From positions 248,001-312,000 of the forward strand of contig NZ_JAERVL010000006.1 in assembly GCF_016745835.1 (NCBI RefSeq): a DNA stretch of 64,000 nucleotides. Direction: 5' to 3'. The notes below the pieces were generated by a model, which saw only the letters and a list, made by a program, of their open reading frames with translations, had not been told where the DNA came from and ran no database searches. The stretch is from Caldalkalibacillus salinus. GTDB taxonomy: Bacteria > Bacillota > Bacilli > Caldalkalibacillales > JCM-10596. Position numbers and translations under genes: made by a program. This document shows, piece after piece, positions 8,745 through 19,036 of the stretch (within the stretch, counting starts at the first letter, position 1; each line of letters opens with the position of its first letter).

Positions 8745-11153
8745 TTACTGTAACGGCTTATACGCTGGAACAGTTAAACTTTGTTCAAACTTATGTGAGA
8801 TATCCAACTCTTGAGCTTTTTCACTTCCCAACAATGCGGTCAACTCATCCTGGTTATTTAATTGATGGTAGTTGAGTGCCGTATATAAAAGCTTCTGAGA
8901 AACTTGTTCAGCTTCTAACCCCTCGTCTGCTACTCCTTCTAAATACTGTAATGATTCTTCATGATTACCTAAGAGGTACTTTGCTATCCCTACATCGATC
9001 GAAAGGCCATTGTTTAGTTTAATTGTTCTTTGCAGCCTTAAGCCTTCTGGTACTTCCGTATTTTGTATCAACAGTCTTTCCTCTAAGTGTGTCAATACGT
9101 TCCCTAGCTCATCTTTCGAGTCTTTTGCTTGCGCTGTCCCTCTTATTTCTGAAAGGTAACTCATACGATAGTGCAAATTAGCTTGAATCATTTCCGCACT
9201 CCACGGGTGGTACTGTAACGCTAATCCCAAATGCTCAAAAGCCTGGTCGATCTGACCCTGCTCCCACAAAAAGTGTGTATAATCTAAATGATATCGAGCT
9301 TGAGTAGGTGCATACATTAATAATGCTTGATACTCCTCATTTATCTTTTCGTCAACATTTTCTCCGTATACATCGTTTTCCTTGGCGTATTGAAGCAATT
9401 GGATTTTCATCTGATAATACTTCGGATCTTTTTTCAGTTTAATTGCTTGATCAATATAATCCATCATAGTATAAAATTCACCAGATAATTGAGCCTGCTC
9501 GTATAGGCTGTCTGCTTTGGCATAAGCGTATGATTTATATACGCTAAATACACTTACGACAATGATCAGTATCATCACGGCGTTGATAATGCTATTCTTT
9601 CGTTTATACGATAGCTTTGGTAGCTTAAGCCTTTGGAAGACTCCGTGATCAGAATGTCCTATTCTATGACTCCAGATCAAGGCCATTAAGCTGAATAAAA
9701 ATAAGTTATAAGTGCCAAATGACATGTTGAAATCAATCATGTTGTGTAGCAGCATGGTGATCACAATCACTATAGCTGGTGCTAAAAATACATCTTTCCC
9801 TTTTGAGTCTTCATCCAATCGAACATAATAACGAATTCCTTGTACCAAAACATATATGATGAATCCAAATATAAATAAAGATCCAATGAGTCCGACTTCT
9901 ACTAATGTTTGCATATAGAAGCTATGCGCTTGGGTACTGTAATATGGGAGGGTTTGGTACTGCTCAAATAAAGCTCTCCATGCTCCCCCGCCACCTCCGA
10001 GCCAAAAATGATCCTTCCAAACCTCAAATGCATCCTTATAGAACAAGATTCTAGTTTGGACACTATTTTCAGCTAATGTAATTTGACCAATTCTTGACTG
10101 TAATCCTTCTGGAAAAAGAGGGAGTATCTTGTCCTTCAATCTTGTTCCCATTGTAATCATCGCTATCAATCCTGAGAAGAAAACCCCTGCGGGTAGTATG
10201 ATATTAAGCTTTGAGGTTGTATGTAATTGATAATTGCGATTCAATACATACTGTACTACAAAAACTACAGCCATAAAGAGCACCGATAAGAGGATGATGA
10301 AATACCCTGCCTTACTAAATAACTCGTCAGCAACGTAGTTTTCATATCTGGTAAGACCCAAGAAGCTGATGGCAATGATCGCAATCGTGTATAGCACATA
10401 TAAAATTTGTTCTTTCCAAGCTAAGAAAACAAGACCAAGGAACCAACCTACTATAATGACCAAAAAACCGCCTCTAGAATCCGTTAATAAAAAAGCGACC
10501 ATAAACGGCACCAATGTGGACCCGTACATCAGTTGATAGCCAACATGAAGACGTCTGGTTACACTTATTAAACCCGCAATCACAAACGCACTCACTATAC
10601 TAGCCAGTGTATTAGGATACTGGAATACAGAAGAAAAGCGTCGAGAGGATCCCAGTAAGGCATCCGTATATTCCAATATATTCAAATGAACCAAAAAAAC
10701 TAACCCTACGATCCATGACATCGTCAACCAGAGCAATATCCACAGACCATTCTTAAATGGTTTATACTCCTTTAACCATATTAATAACATGATGAATATG
10801 GCACTATAGGAGAGCCATTGTAGAGTTTCATTTGCTGCAAGAAGCTGGTTTACACCGAGCAGAGAAGATATGGCGTAGAATAAGGGTATACCTAGTAATA
10901 ATAAAATAACGAATCGGTCTGTTATTAGTTGTTCCTTTATCTCTCTATAACGGAGTAGGATGGTACTAATAAATAACAATTGGATTAAGACACTCATCCA
11001 ATAATAATCCTCATGGAAAAAAAGTCCTCTATTATAGGGTGAGATTGTAAAAATTAAAGCGAATATAGAAAAAAGGGCGATTAGAAGATAAGGTATTTCT
11101 CCACCCTTTACTGCATTTCTTTGGTCTGGTTGCTTTTTCCTCAACAAAAACAT
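8745..11153 (-). CDS. O-antigen ligase/polymerase family protein with TPR-like tail
   Basis: An 802-residue membrane protein. About residues 20-490 hold a dozen or more membrane helices and the Wzy_C/WaaL periplasmic-loop signature (QTRILFYKDAFEVWKDHFWLGGGGGAW followed by YSTQAHSFYMQTLVEVGLIG). The rest (about 510-802) is soluble, helical and TPR-like. Such proteins polymerise repeat units or ligate them to an acceptor; Gram-positive versions with TPR tails are often found at the end of polysaccharide loci. It is the last gene before the operon terminator and follows the CapD-like dehydratase after 64 bases. A second polymerase candidate lies at 16683, so this one may ligate the glycan to a protein or wall acceptor; that is inference. 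Confidence 0.8.
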   Translation of the reverse strand: MFLLRKKQPDQRNAVKGGEIPYLLIALFSIFALIFTISPYNRGLFFHEDYYWMSVLIQLLFISTILLRYREIKEQLITDRFVILLLLGIPLFYAISSLLGVNQLLAANETLQWLSYSAIFIMLLIWLKEYKPFKNGLWILLWLTMSWIVGLVFLVHLNILEYTDALLGSSRRFSSVFQYPNTLASIVSAFVIAGLISVTRRLHVGYQLMYGSTLVPFMVAFLLTDSRGGFLVIIVGWFLGLVFLAWKEQILYVLYTIAIIAISFLGLTRYENYVADELFSKAGYFIILLSVLFMAVVFVVQYVLNRNYQLHTTSKLNIILPAGVFFSGLIAMITMGTRLKDKILPLFPEGLQSRIGQITLAENSVQTRILFYKDAFEVWKDHFWLGGGGGAWRALFEQYQTLPYYSTQAHSFYMQTLVEVGLIGSLFIFGFIIYVLVQGIRYYVRLDEDSKGKDVFLAPAIVIVITMLLHNMIDFNMSFGTYNLFLFSLMALIWSHRIGHSDHGVFQRLKLPKLSYKRKNSIINAVMILIIVVSVFSVYKSYAYAKADSLYEQAQLSGEFYTMMDYIDQAIKLKKDPKYYQMKIQLLQYAKENDVYGENVDEKINEEYQALLMYAPTQARYHLDYTHFLWEQGQIDQAFEHLGLALQYHPWSAEMIQANLHYRMSYLSEIRGTAQAKDSKDELGNVLTHLEERLLIQNTEVPEGLRLQRTIKLNNGLSIDVGIAKYLLGNHEESLQYLEGVADEGLEAEQVSQKLLYTALNYHQLNNQDELTALLGSEKAQELDISHKFEQSLTVPAYKPLQ

Positions 11154-11217
11154 CCCTTTCTTACGGTTTACCCTCAGCTGCTTCCTGTTGCTTTATCTTT
11201 AAGTCATGATTGTCCTT

Positions 11218-13053
11218 CTATGATACATGTTCTTTGAAGGTAGGCACAATCTGTCGAAGTGCTTTTTTAATATCTACTGGACTTTTGTGCAGTACCGATT
11301 GTAGCTGCTGGATTTCTTTTTCCATTTCTTTCGATGTCCAATTGGCTGTTTTACCGATAAAGATACGATCATGCTTAGTAGAGGTTGCCCCTTCCTCTTT
11401 GGTTAATATTTCTTCATATAGCTTTTCCCCCGGTCTAATACCAGAAAACTTTATCTTAATATCTTCATCAGGAGTGAACCCTGATAAACGAATTAAATCT
11501 TGGGCTAAATCTAGTATTTTAACAGGCTCTCCCATGTCTAGGATAAATACTTCTCCGCCTTTCGTTAAGGCGCCAGCTTGTATCACCAATTGAACGGCTT
11601 CAGGGATCGTCATGAAGTAGCGTACCATCTCAGGATGAGTAACCGATACTGGCCCTCCCTGTTCAATTTGTCTCTTAAATAAAGGAATGACACTACCTCG
11701 ACTCCCTAACACGTTCCCAAAACGAACGGCCGTAAACTTTGTAAAGCTTGTCTCATTCAACGACTCAACGATCAACTCAGCGACCCGCTTCGTCGCCCCC
11801 ATGACACTGGTTGGATTCACCGCTTTATCTGTAGAGATTAAGACAAAGCGTTCAGTCCCATACTTGCTCGCACACTCTGCTACATTTTTTGTGCCAATAA
11901 TATTATTCTTGACCGCTTCTACTGGATTTCTTTCCATTAGAGGTACGTGTTTATGAGCGGCTGCATGAAAGACAACCTCTGGCTGTAACGTTTTATATAC
12001 TTCGTCTATACGGTCTTTGTCTTGGACATCCGCAATAATTGGGAGGATATCAAGATGAGGATATGTACGTCTTAATTCCATCTCTATTTGATAAATACTA
12101 TTTTCGCCATGTCCTAATAAGATCAGTAGTTCAGGATTAAATTGTGAGACTTGTCGACATAATTCTGAGCCTATGGATCCACCTGCACCTGTTACTAAAA
12201 CTCTTTTAGCCGTAACATAGCCCATAATGCCTTCTAAATCAACCTGAACGGGGTCACGTCCGAGTAAATCTTCAACTTTTACGTCACGAATTTTTTGGAT
12301 CGATACTTTTCCTTCGATCAAATCAGCTACCTTAGGTAATATCTTTACCTTAGCTGAAGTCTCTTTACCAATATCAAAGATTTTTCTAACTTCTTTTCTT
12401 TTTGCAGACGGAATTGCAATTATAATATCATCAATATCATAGTTTTTTACTATATTAGGAATATCTTTTCGACTTCCCAAAACTGGCAAGCCCATTACTT
12501 CCAAATGATGCTTTGTATCATCATCATCAACAAATGCAATGGGATAAAAGGAACCCCCGGGATTATGCTTAAGTTCTCTTGCTACGAATGTGCCTGCATT
12601 TCCCGCTCCTACAATTAATGCTCGGCGATGGTGTGGTTGTATCTTAATGTAACTGTCTCTCCACATTCTCCAAGCTAACCTTGAACCACCTACAAGGAGA
12701 ATCAATAACCCGAAGGATATTAAAAATATTGATCTAGGAATCACTACTGGATCTACTAAAAACTTATACCCTGTATACAAAATAAAAAATGCCCCTGTAG
12801 AAATACCAGCCACTTTAAATAAGCTTATTAGCTCACCAATACTGGCATAACGCCACATTCTTTTATAGATGCCAAAGCAATAATTTGAAACTATGACTAT
12901 CAGTCCGAAAGATACGATGATGTACGGAATCTGTGATATATACTGTTCTGGAATCTTGAAGTCGAAACGAAGGAGGTAGGCGTAGAGTATTGCTAATGAA
13001 ACAAGCAATAAGTCAATCAGCATTAAAGTAAAAACTCTCTTTTTTCCCCTCAC
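11218..13053 (-). CDS. Membrane-bound UDP-sugar 4,6-dehydratase (CapD/EpsC/WbpM type)
   Basis: A 611-residue enzyme. Four membrane helices (about 1-120) precede a first nucleotide-binding domain (RRALIVGAGNAGTFVARELK, near residue 145) and a C-terminal SDR domain with VLVTGAGGSIGSELCRQ and STDKAVNPTSVMGATKR, the family's atypical catalytic segment. Relatives convert UDP-GlcNAc to UDP-4-keto-6-deoxy-GlcNAc or its C5 epimer. Length matches CapD (about 600). Together with the SDR at 28239 and the transferase at 29081 it could supply UDP-FucNAc or UDP-QuiNAc for chain initiation. The upstream gap (13054-13263) has a TATAAT at 13116-13121 but no clear -35. Confidence 0.9.
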   Translation of the reverse strand: MRGKKRVFTLMLIDLLLVSLAILYAYLLRFDFKIPEQYISQIPYIIVSFGLIVIVSNYCFGIYKRMWRYASIGELISLFKVAGISTGAFFILYTGYKFLVDPVVIPRSIFLISFGLLILLVGGSRLAWRMWRDSYIKIQPHHRRALIVGAGNAGTFVARELKHNPGGSFYPIAFVDDDDTKHHLEVMGLPVLGSRKDIPNIVKNYDIDDIIIAIPSAKRKEVRKIFDIGKETSAKVKILPKVADLIEGKVSIQKIRDVKVEDLLGRDPVQVDLEGIMGYVTAKRVLVTGAGGSIGSELCRQVSQFNPELLILLGHGENSIYQIEMELRRTYPHLDILPIIADVQDKDRIDEVYKTLQPEVVFHAAAHKHVPLMERNPVEAVKNNIIGTKNVAECASKYGTERFVLISTDKAVNPTSVMGATKRVAELIVESLNETSFTKFTAVRFGNVLGSRGSVIPLFKRQIEQGGPVSVTHPEMVRYFMTIPEAVQLVIQAGALTKGGEVFILDMGEPVKILDLAQDLIRLSGFTPDEDIKIKFSGIRPGEKLYEEILTKEEGATSTKHDRIFIGKTANWTSKEMEKEIQQLQSVLHKSPVDIKKALRQIVPTFKEHVS

Positions 13054-13221
13054 TATAATTGGCTCCCTCTCTCATTTTCTGTATTGATAATTATTTACAT
13101 GTCGAATTTACTAGAATTATATCACTTTAAATATTTAATAAGCTACATATTTTTTCTAATATTTTGATATTCTGAGAAAGCTATTTTCAATTCACTTCTT
13201 AGGTATGAATACTTAATATAT

Positions 13222-13244
13222 ACTGACTCTTGAATTAAGTCAGT
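13222..13244 (-). terminator. Weak hairpin after the UDP-glucose dehydrogenase
   Basis: ACTGACT (13222-13228) pairs with AGTCAGT (13238-13244), 20 bases past the stop codon. There is no T run, so it may only slow polymerase or protect the mRNA end. Confidence 0.3.
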
Positions 13245-13263
13245 TGAAAGTAAGTTTTTCATC

Positions 13264-14430
13264 TCAATCTCTACTAAATAAATCTCTTGTATACACTTTA
13301 TCCTCTACTTCACGTAAATCATCAGATAATCTATTAGCCACAATTATATCTGAAATCTTCTTAAATTCCTCAAAATCATTAACTACTTTTGAGTTATAAA
13401 ACTGATCCTCACTTAAAGCTGGTTCATATACAACGACTTCAATACCCTTTGCTTTAATACGTTTCATAACCCCTTGAATAGCAGATTGTCTAAAATTATC
13501 AGAATCCATTTTCATTGTAAGTCGATAAAATCCTACAATTTTAGGATTACGTTTAATGATCATATCCGCAATATGGTCTTTTCTTGTTCTATTAGCATCA
13601 ACAATGGCTGCCATAATATTGTTTGGAACGTCTGCATAGTTAGCAAGCAGCTGCTTTGTATCCTTTGGTAGACAGTAGCCACCATACCCAAACGAAGGAT
13701 TGTTATAGTGATTCCCTATTCGAGGATCTAGTCCAACACCATCGATAATCTGCTTAGTGTCTAATCCTCTTACTTCTGCATAAGAGTCTAACTCATTAAA
13801 AAAAGCAACTCTCATTGCTAGATAAGTATTCGCAAATAGCTTAATAGCTTCTGCTTCTGTGGAATTAGTAAACAAGACCTTGATGTTTTCTTTTATAGCA
13901 CCTGTAACAAGTAAATTGGCAAATACTTTTGCTCTTTCTGATTGTTCTCCTACAATAATCCGAGAAGGGTATAAGTTATCATATAAAGCTCTGCCCTCTC
14001 TTAAAAATTCAGGAGAAAAGATAATATTTTCCGTCTCAAACTTTTCCCGAACTGCTTCTGTATAGCCTACTGGAACAGTTGATTTAATAACCATTACTGC
14101 ATCTGGGTTAATAGACAACACATTCGCAATAACAGCTTCAATAGTTCTAGTATTAAAATAGTTTTTTTCCGGATCATAATTGGTAGGAGTAGAGATGATA
14201 ACAAACTCTGCCTCTTTATATGCCATATAATTATCTGTTGTTGCAGTTAAGTCCAATTCTTTTGTTGCTAGAAATTCTTCAATCTCATTATCTATTATCG
14301 GAGACCTTTTATTATTGATCATATCTACTTTTTCTTGAATAATATCTAATGCAATTACTTCATTATGTTGAGCCAGTAATATAGCATTTGATAAGCCTAC
14401 ATACCCTGTTCCAGCTATAGTAATGTTCAT
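13264..14430 (-). CDS. ugd: UDP-glucose 6-dehydrogenase
   Basis: A 388-residue nucleotide-sugar dehydrogenase that oxidises UDP-glucose to UDP-glucuronate with two NAD+. The N-terminal Rossmann motif is [14 protein letters not shown]; the catalytic segment [13 protein letters not shown] places the active cysteine at residue 253. The short 388-residue form resembles E. coli Ugd rather than the about 440-residue Bacillus TuaD/YwqF form. It starts at ATG with TAGGAGGTGA upstream. With galU at 29975 it gives a route from glucose-1-phosphate to UDP-GlcA, suggesting glucuronic acid in the polymer. It marks the right-hand start of a visibly AT-rich block. Confidence 0.9.
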   Translation of the reverse strand: MNITIAGTGYVGLSNAILLAQHNEVIALDIIQEKVDMINNKRSPIIDNEIEEFLATKELDLTATTDNYMAYKEAEFVIISTPTNYDPEKNYFNTRTIEAVIANVLSINPDAVMVIKSTVPVGYTEAVREKFETENIIFSPEFLREGRALYDNLYPSRIIVGEQSERAKVFANLLVTGAIKENIKVLFTNSTEAEAIKLFANTYLAMRVAFFNELDSYAEVRGLDTKQIIDGVGLDPRIGNHYNNPSFGYGGYCLPKDTKQLLANYADVPNNIMAAIVDANRTRKDHIADMIIKRNPKIVGFYRLTMKMDSDNFRQSAIQGVMKRIKAKGIEVVVYEPALSEDQFYNSKVVNDFEEFKKISDIIVANRLSDDLREVEDKVYTRDLFSRD

Positions 14431-14465
14431 GAATCACTTCACCTCCTATAATATATAATAATATA

Positions 14466-15572
14466 TCAATTATTACCTTTACGTAGTAATGATCTATATA
14501 ATTCTTCCATTATATCCACACTTTTATCCCAATCATAATTATTCAATACAAATTCTCTTCCTTGCTTACCAAATAACTCCCTTTTATTTTTATCCATTAT
14601 TAATTGATATAATTTTTCTGCAATTTGTGTACTATTATTTTTCTCAACTATAAATCCTGTTTTTCCATCTTGTACTACTTCAGGAAGACCACCAACATCT
14701 GATACTACTACAGGCAATTCACAAGCAGAGGCTTCTACGATAGCAACACCAAAACTCTCACTGATACTTGGGGCAACATAAATGTCCAATTTATTTAAGT
14801 ATTCAGGTACCATATCATAAGGCACTTTCCCAGTAAAATTAGTTATATTAGAGAGCTCCAACTCATCAGCTAAAGATTTATATTCATCTATTTTGCTTCC
14901 ACCTCCAACTAATAGCAATCGGATATTTGATGCAATTTCATCCTGATTATTCAATTTTAATAATTTGATTAATTTATAAGTTCCTTCAATGATAAGCTTT
15001 ATTCCATATATATCCTCCATTGATTTTACTGTACCTATTGTAATAATATTAGTATTGTTCTCGTTCGAAATTTTCCTTGAATAAAATTTTTGCATATCAA
15101 CCCCAAAGGGTGTTACTGAAATAGGCATATTCGGTTCGCAAAGTGACAAAGTTTGTTTCTTCATTATTTCACTTGTAGATGCTATTTGATCCGCAGATTC
15201 TAAATTTTTTTTAATCAGATTGAGATTAATACTGTTTTTAAATGGAAATTTAAATACGTCACTACCCCAAACAGATAATAAATAAGGACTATAATTAACA
15301 AAACGTGCTAACGTGCCATAACCACTAGCGTAATGGGCATTTATAATGTCAGGTTTTATCTTATTAATATAGTTTCTTGATTGAAAAAAACCTAGATAAT
15401 AACCTATAGGGGGAGGAATACTCACCTTTTTAATTTTAACCCTAGAATCGATATTATTTTCATCTGCGGGATGTATAGTGATCAAATGTACCTCATGTCC
15501 TCTTTCAGCCATTGCATTTACCCATCTAACTGTATGAATAGAATGTGCAGAAGCTAAAAAACATATTTTCAT
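14466..15572 (-). CDS. Glycosyltransferase family 4
   Basis: A 368-residue GT-B enzyme. The N-terminal half has MKICFLASAHSIHTVRWVNAMAERGHEVHLIT; the C-terminal half has the GT4 signature SESFGVAIVEASACELPVVVSDVGGLPEVV with the EX7E motif (about residues 265-290). It probably adds one sugar of the repeat unit on the cytoplasmic face; donor and acceptor cannot be read. Only three bases separate it from the next upstream gene, so translation is probably coupled. Ribosome site: GGAG, 7 bases before ATG. Confidence 0.85.
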   Translation of the reverse strand: MKICFLASAHSIHTVRWVNAMAERGHEVHLITIHPADENNIDSRVKIKKVSIPPPIGYYLGFFQSRNYINKIKPDIINAHYASGYGTLARFVNYSPYLLSVWGSDVFKFPFKNSINLNLIKKNLESADQIASTSEIMKKQTLSLCEPNMPISVTPFGVDMQKFYSRKISNENNTNIITIGTVKSMEDIYGIKLIIEGTYKLIKLLKLNNQDEIASNIRLLLVGGGSKIDEYKSLADELELSNITNFTGKVPYDMVPEYLNKLDIYVAPSISESFGVAIVEASACELPVVVSDVGGLPEVVQDGKTGFIVEKNNSTQIAEKLYQLIMDKNKRELFGKQGREFVLNNYDWDKSVDIMEELYRSLLRKGNN

Positions 15573-15575
15573 AAT

Positions 15576-16601
15576 TTACTCCATTTCAAAAAGATATAAA
15601 AAATCTTTAAAAATTGTTTCCCTTTTATACTTAATCTTATCTTCTAATGTAACTTTCGGAATATCATTACATACAATTATTTCTCTGAAGTAATTGTAAA
15701 AATTTTCCGTTTTATCAAACTCACCAATCACTGGTAATCCCAATCCAATATAATCGAAAACTTTTGTACCAAAGTCTAATTTCTCATCTCTTATTATACA
15801 AATACCTATATCAAATTTTTTTGCTAATTCAATTGCCTCAATATATGATCTTCTACCATAAAATTTCATTTTACTATTAGATAGACCACTTAATTCAATA
15901 GCATTTTGATTAACTTTTTTTTCACTGCCTATAAAGTGAATTTCATAATCAACTTTATTAGTACTACAAAACATTTGAATAGATTGTAAAGTTTTAATTG
16001 CTTTCTCTAAACTATATTCAGCAAACTTACCTATACAGACGTAATTAATTTTATTATTGAATTTATTTTCTTTTAACTCTTCTCTATTTACATCCAATGT
16101 ATGTCCATTAGTAATCAATTTAATTTTAGAGCAGTCCTTAAACAGTTTTGTATACTCTTCACTCATTCCAGTTGTACAAACAATAAAATATCTACAAATA
16201 TTATAAACTTGTTTCTCTATTAAAACGGAAACAGAATATTTTATTACATTCATTAACTTTTTCTTTTTTCCATACGCTCTTTTAATATTTAATGACCATG
16301 GATCTCTAAAATCTACTAGTAATTTAATCCTCAATAATTTACTTACAATTGCTAATGGATATAAGTGATGAAAAGGCCCACACGATACATAAATCGACTT
16401 TGGTTTGGTCTTAATAATGTGAAATAATAACTTAAATAGCCAAACTAAAAACTTTTCATTCTTTTTAAATGTATTTTTGCTAATACATTTAATATTAATA
16501 TTCTCTTTTAACAAAAAATTATATAACGATAACGATCTTAATGCACCTACACCATCTGATTCATCAAAAAAATATGCAACAAACAAACTCTCTTTATCCA
16601 A
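15576..16601 (-). CDS. Putative glycosyltransferase (GT-B fold)
   Basis: A 341-residue protein, strongly AT-rich. It has the outline of a GT4-type transferase: an N-terminal FDESDGVGALRSLSLYNFL, a central LLVDFRDPWSLNI segment common to polysaccharide-locus GT4 enzymes, and a C-terminal domain with FDIGICIIRDEKLDFGTKVFDYIGLGLPVIGEF in place of the classic EX7E region. The start is TTG, chosen because AGAGGGG lies 6 bases before it. Substrate unknown. Confidence 0.7.
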   Translation of the reverse strand: MDKESLFVAYFFDESDGVGALRSLSLYNFLLKENINIKCISKNTFKKNEKFLVWLFKLLFHIIKTKPKSIYVSCGPFHHLYPLAIVSKLLRIKLLVDFRDPWSLNIKRAYGKKKKLMNVIKYSVSVLIEKQVYNICRYFIVCTTGMSEEYTKLFKDCSKIKLITNGHTLDVNREELKENKFNNKINYVCIGKFAEYSLEKAIKTLQSIQMFCSTNKVDYEIHFIGSEKKVNQNAIELSGLSNSKMKFYGRRSYIEAIELAKKFDIGICIIRDEKLDFGTKVFDYIGLGLPVIGEFDKTENFYNYFREIIVCNDIPKVTLEDKIKYKRETIFKDFLYLFEME

Positions 16602-16682
16602 AATATCCCCTCTTTAGTGTTTATATAAGGTAATTTTTAAACCTAATTTAAGAAGTGTACATAATTATTTACTTTTTGTAGT

Positions 16683-17855
16683 TCAATCTATACATTTCTT
16701 TGCTTTAATCTCATATTTATTCGAGAAAGCTATTAACAAGCCTATAATAATCCACAATAATAGGGAAATAGTTGAAATATTATATATTAATAACCCCTCA
16801 AAGTTTTGAATAACCAAGATTCCAATAAAAAAAGATGCAGTAATTCTTAAATTGTATCCATCATGATTAATTATTTTTTTAGACAAGAAGGACATACTCA
16901 GTAGTAATAGCACTAATAATAATATTCCTATTAAACCTGATTGGTACAAAACTTGTACATATAAATTATGCGTATACCCATATAATCTCAAAAATTCATA
17001 ATTATTACCCATTCCCATTATTATATTACCTGAGCTATAAACATCTTTTATCGCTAACTCCCACGCTAAATGTCTACCCGAAAAAAAGTTTTTCCCAGTA
17101 TAGTTAACAATAAAGTCATTTATCATCATACCTAAATCTGTATAAAATAATTGCACATATACAAAAATAAACATCATACTAAAGAAAAGTATACTTGTTG
17201 TTAACTTTGTATAATGTTTTTTTATTTTTGGCCAAAAAATATACACTAATAATGTGAAAAAACAAGCTAAAATAGCAGTTCTTGATTGGGATAAAAGTAT
17301 AATTACAATATTTAGTAAAATAGTAAATACATTAACTACCTTAGCGAAGTTATTTAAAGGGTCTTTTACTGAAATAAAGCAAAAATATAAGAATAAATAA
17401 GCTAATATTCCATTTGAATTAGCAAAATGTAACTGTGAGTTTAATACACCAGTGAAGAAAAGTATACTTGAAAAAACAAAAATAGAGATCATCCAGATAG
17501 GAAAAACGATTATTTTATCACCAATTAATATCATTGAGATATATACAAAAAAGATAATTGTTAAATATAAAATATATCTAAAATCAATTTCATTTGAAAC
17601 ATCAATATTAGTCAGATAATAAGTGAAAAATATAAAGGAAATTGTTATTATTGATATATTTTTATTATTTATATAAAACTTAAAATCTCTTATTAGTAAA
17701 AAAATATAGATTAAAAATGTAAAAATTAGAGGGATTATCAATAAATCTGTCGTTAATGAAGTGTACGCTGAAAATTCAAGTGACATAAAAAACAAAGCAA
17801 GTACTAAAAAAATATTTAACAAATGACTTATTGGAAACTTTCTCGTTATGTTCAT
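16683..17855 (-). CDS. O-antigen polymerase-like membrane protein (Wzy)
   Basis: A 390-residue protein with ten or more predicted membrane helices. The Wzy_C-type loop is present (FSGRHLAWELAIKDVY, then the short MGMGNNYEFLRLYGYTHNLYVQVLYQSGLIG), which places it among O-antigen polymerases/ligases. Sitting between glycosyltransferases and next to the flippase, it is the best candidate for repeat-unit polymerase of this locus. Sequence conservation in Wzy proteins is low, so topology and context carry most of the call. Confidence 0.75.
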   Translation of the reverse strand: MNITRKFPISHLLNIFLVLALFFMSLEFSAYTSLTTDLLIIPLIFTFLIYIFLLIRDFKFYINNKNISIITISFIFFTYYLTNIDVSNEIDFRYILYLTIIFFVYISMILIGDKIIVFPIWMISIFVFSSILFFTGVLNSQLHFANSNGILAYLFLYFCFISVKDPLNNFAKVVNVFTILLNIVIILLSQSRTAILACFFTLLVYIFWPKIKKHYTKLTTSILFFSMMFIFVYVQLFYTDLGMMINDFIVNYTGKNFFSGRHLAWELAIKDVYSSGNIIMGMGNNYEFLRLYGYTHNLYVQVLYQSGLIGILLLVLLLLSMSFLSKKIINHDGYNLRITASFFIGILVIQNFEGLLIYNISTISLLLWIIIGLLIAFSNKYEIKAKKCID

Positions 17856-17880
17856 AAGCTACCATCCTGTTTATAGACTA

Positions 17881-19032
17881 TCAAAGATCTTTATATACCT
17901 CATTATATATTTTTTCAGAAATATGTTCTTTACCATAATTAATCGTACATTCATTCTTTATGAAAGTGCTATTATATGTTGAATGATTTATAATAATTTC
18001 ATCCATTGCTCTGCTTAGATCTTCAACATCATCTACATTTACTAATAATCCATTATTATTATTAACTATCATTTCTGGTCCTCCACATTTTGTTGCTATA
18101 ATAGGCTTTCCACAGGCTAAGGCCTCTATATAAACTACACCGAATGTTTCATATCTGCTAGGCAAAACAAACACGTCACATTGGTGCATTTCTAATACAA
18201 CTTGTTCTCTAGACAGAGGACCTAAAAAGTGGACTTGATTATTTAACCCTTCATCTCTGACTAATTTAATTAAGTCGTCCATTGCATCACCATCTCCACC
18301 AATTACTAATTCAACACTTTCATTCCCTTTAAAACTTTTTGCAAAAGATTTAATTAGTATATCAATACCTTTATTATAATTTAAAAAGGCAAGACTAAAG
18401 AAACGGAATTTATTACTTTTGTAAATTGGAGTGGTTAATGTATTAAATTTTGCTACATCAACTATGTTGGGAATTATTATTATTTTATCTTTGCTTACAT
18501 ATCTTTGCATTTCTCTTTTTAAACCCGGACCAACTACAATCAATCTCTTTGCTGTATTCAAAGTGTCTTTTACAAAACTTATTTGATAATCTTTTATTAA
18601 TCCTCTTCCATACCCTGAAAAATGTTCTGTAATTACTAACGGAATATTATACTCCTTTGATATTTGTGCCGCTGCCCACCCCCCCCATAATATGGAATGA
18701 GCATGCAAAATATCTGGCTTCCCATTTTCTTCAATGTAGTATTTAAGTATCTTTTTTAATCTCTTATAAAATATAACTCTTGGCGCATGCTTTACTTTTG
18801 GGAAAAAGTTATATCCTCTAATACGGTATGTTAGAACACCACTCTCATAGTCTTTCGAAAAACCACTTTTTATTCTGTGATTTTTAATATTTTTAAGGTT
18901 CCATATTTCGGGATAAGCAACTGTAATATCCAATCCAAACTCTTGTAACGCTAAAGCCTGCTCTTTAAAAAATATCCCTGAATTAGGTGATTTGTTTGTT
19001 GGATACCATGATGGTACTATTAAAACCCTCAC
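17881..19032 (-). CDS. Glycosyltransferase family 4
   Basis: A 383-residue GT4 enzyme starting with GTG after AAGGAAGT. It begins RVLIVPSWYPTNKSPNSGIFFKEQALAL, contains HAHSILWGGWAAAQI, and has the C-terminal EX7E region SRYETFGVVYIEALACGKPIIATKCGGPEMIV. Probably extends the lipid-linked repeat unit. Four bases separate it from the flippase gene upstream. Confidence 0.85.
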   Translation of the reverse strand: MRVLIVPSWYPTNKSPNSGIFFKEQALALQEFGLDITVAYPEIWNLKNIKNHRIKSGFSKDYESGVLTYRIRGYNFFPKVKHAPRVIFYKRLKKILKYYIEENGKPDILHAHSILWGGWAAAQISKEYNIPLVITEHFSGYGRGLIKDYQISFVKDTLNTAKRLIVVGPGLKREMQRYVSKDKIIIIPNIVDVAKFNTLTTPIYKSNKFRFFSLAFLNYNKGIDILIKSFAKSFKGNESVELVIGGDGDAMDDLIKLVRDEGLNNQVHFLGPLSREQVVLEMHQCDVFVLPSRYETFGVVYIEALACGKPIIATKCGGPEMIVNNNNGLLVNVDDVEDLSRAMDEIIINHSTYNSTFIKNECTINYGKEHISEKIYNEVYKDL

Positions 19033-19036
19033 ATTT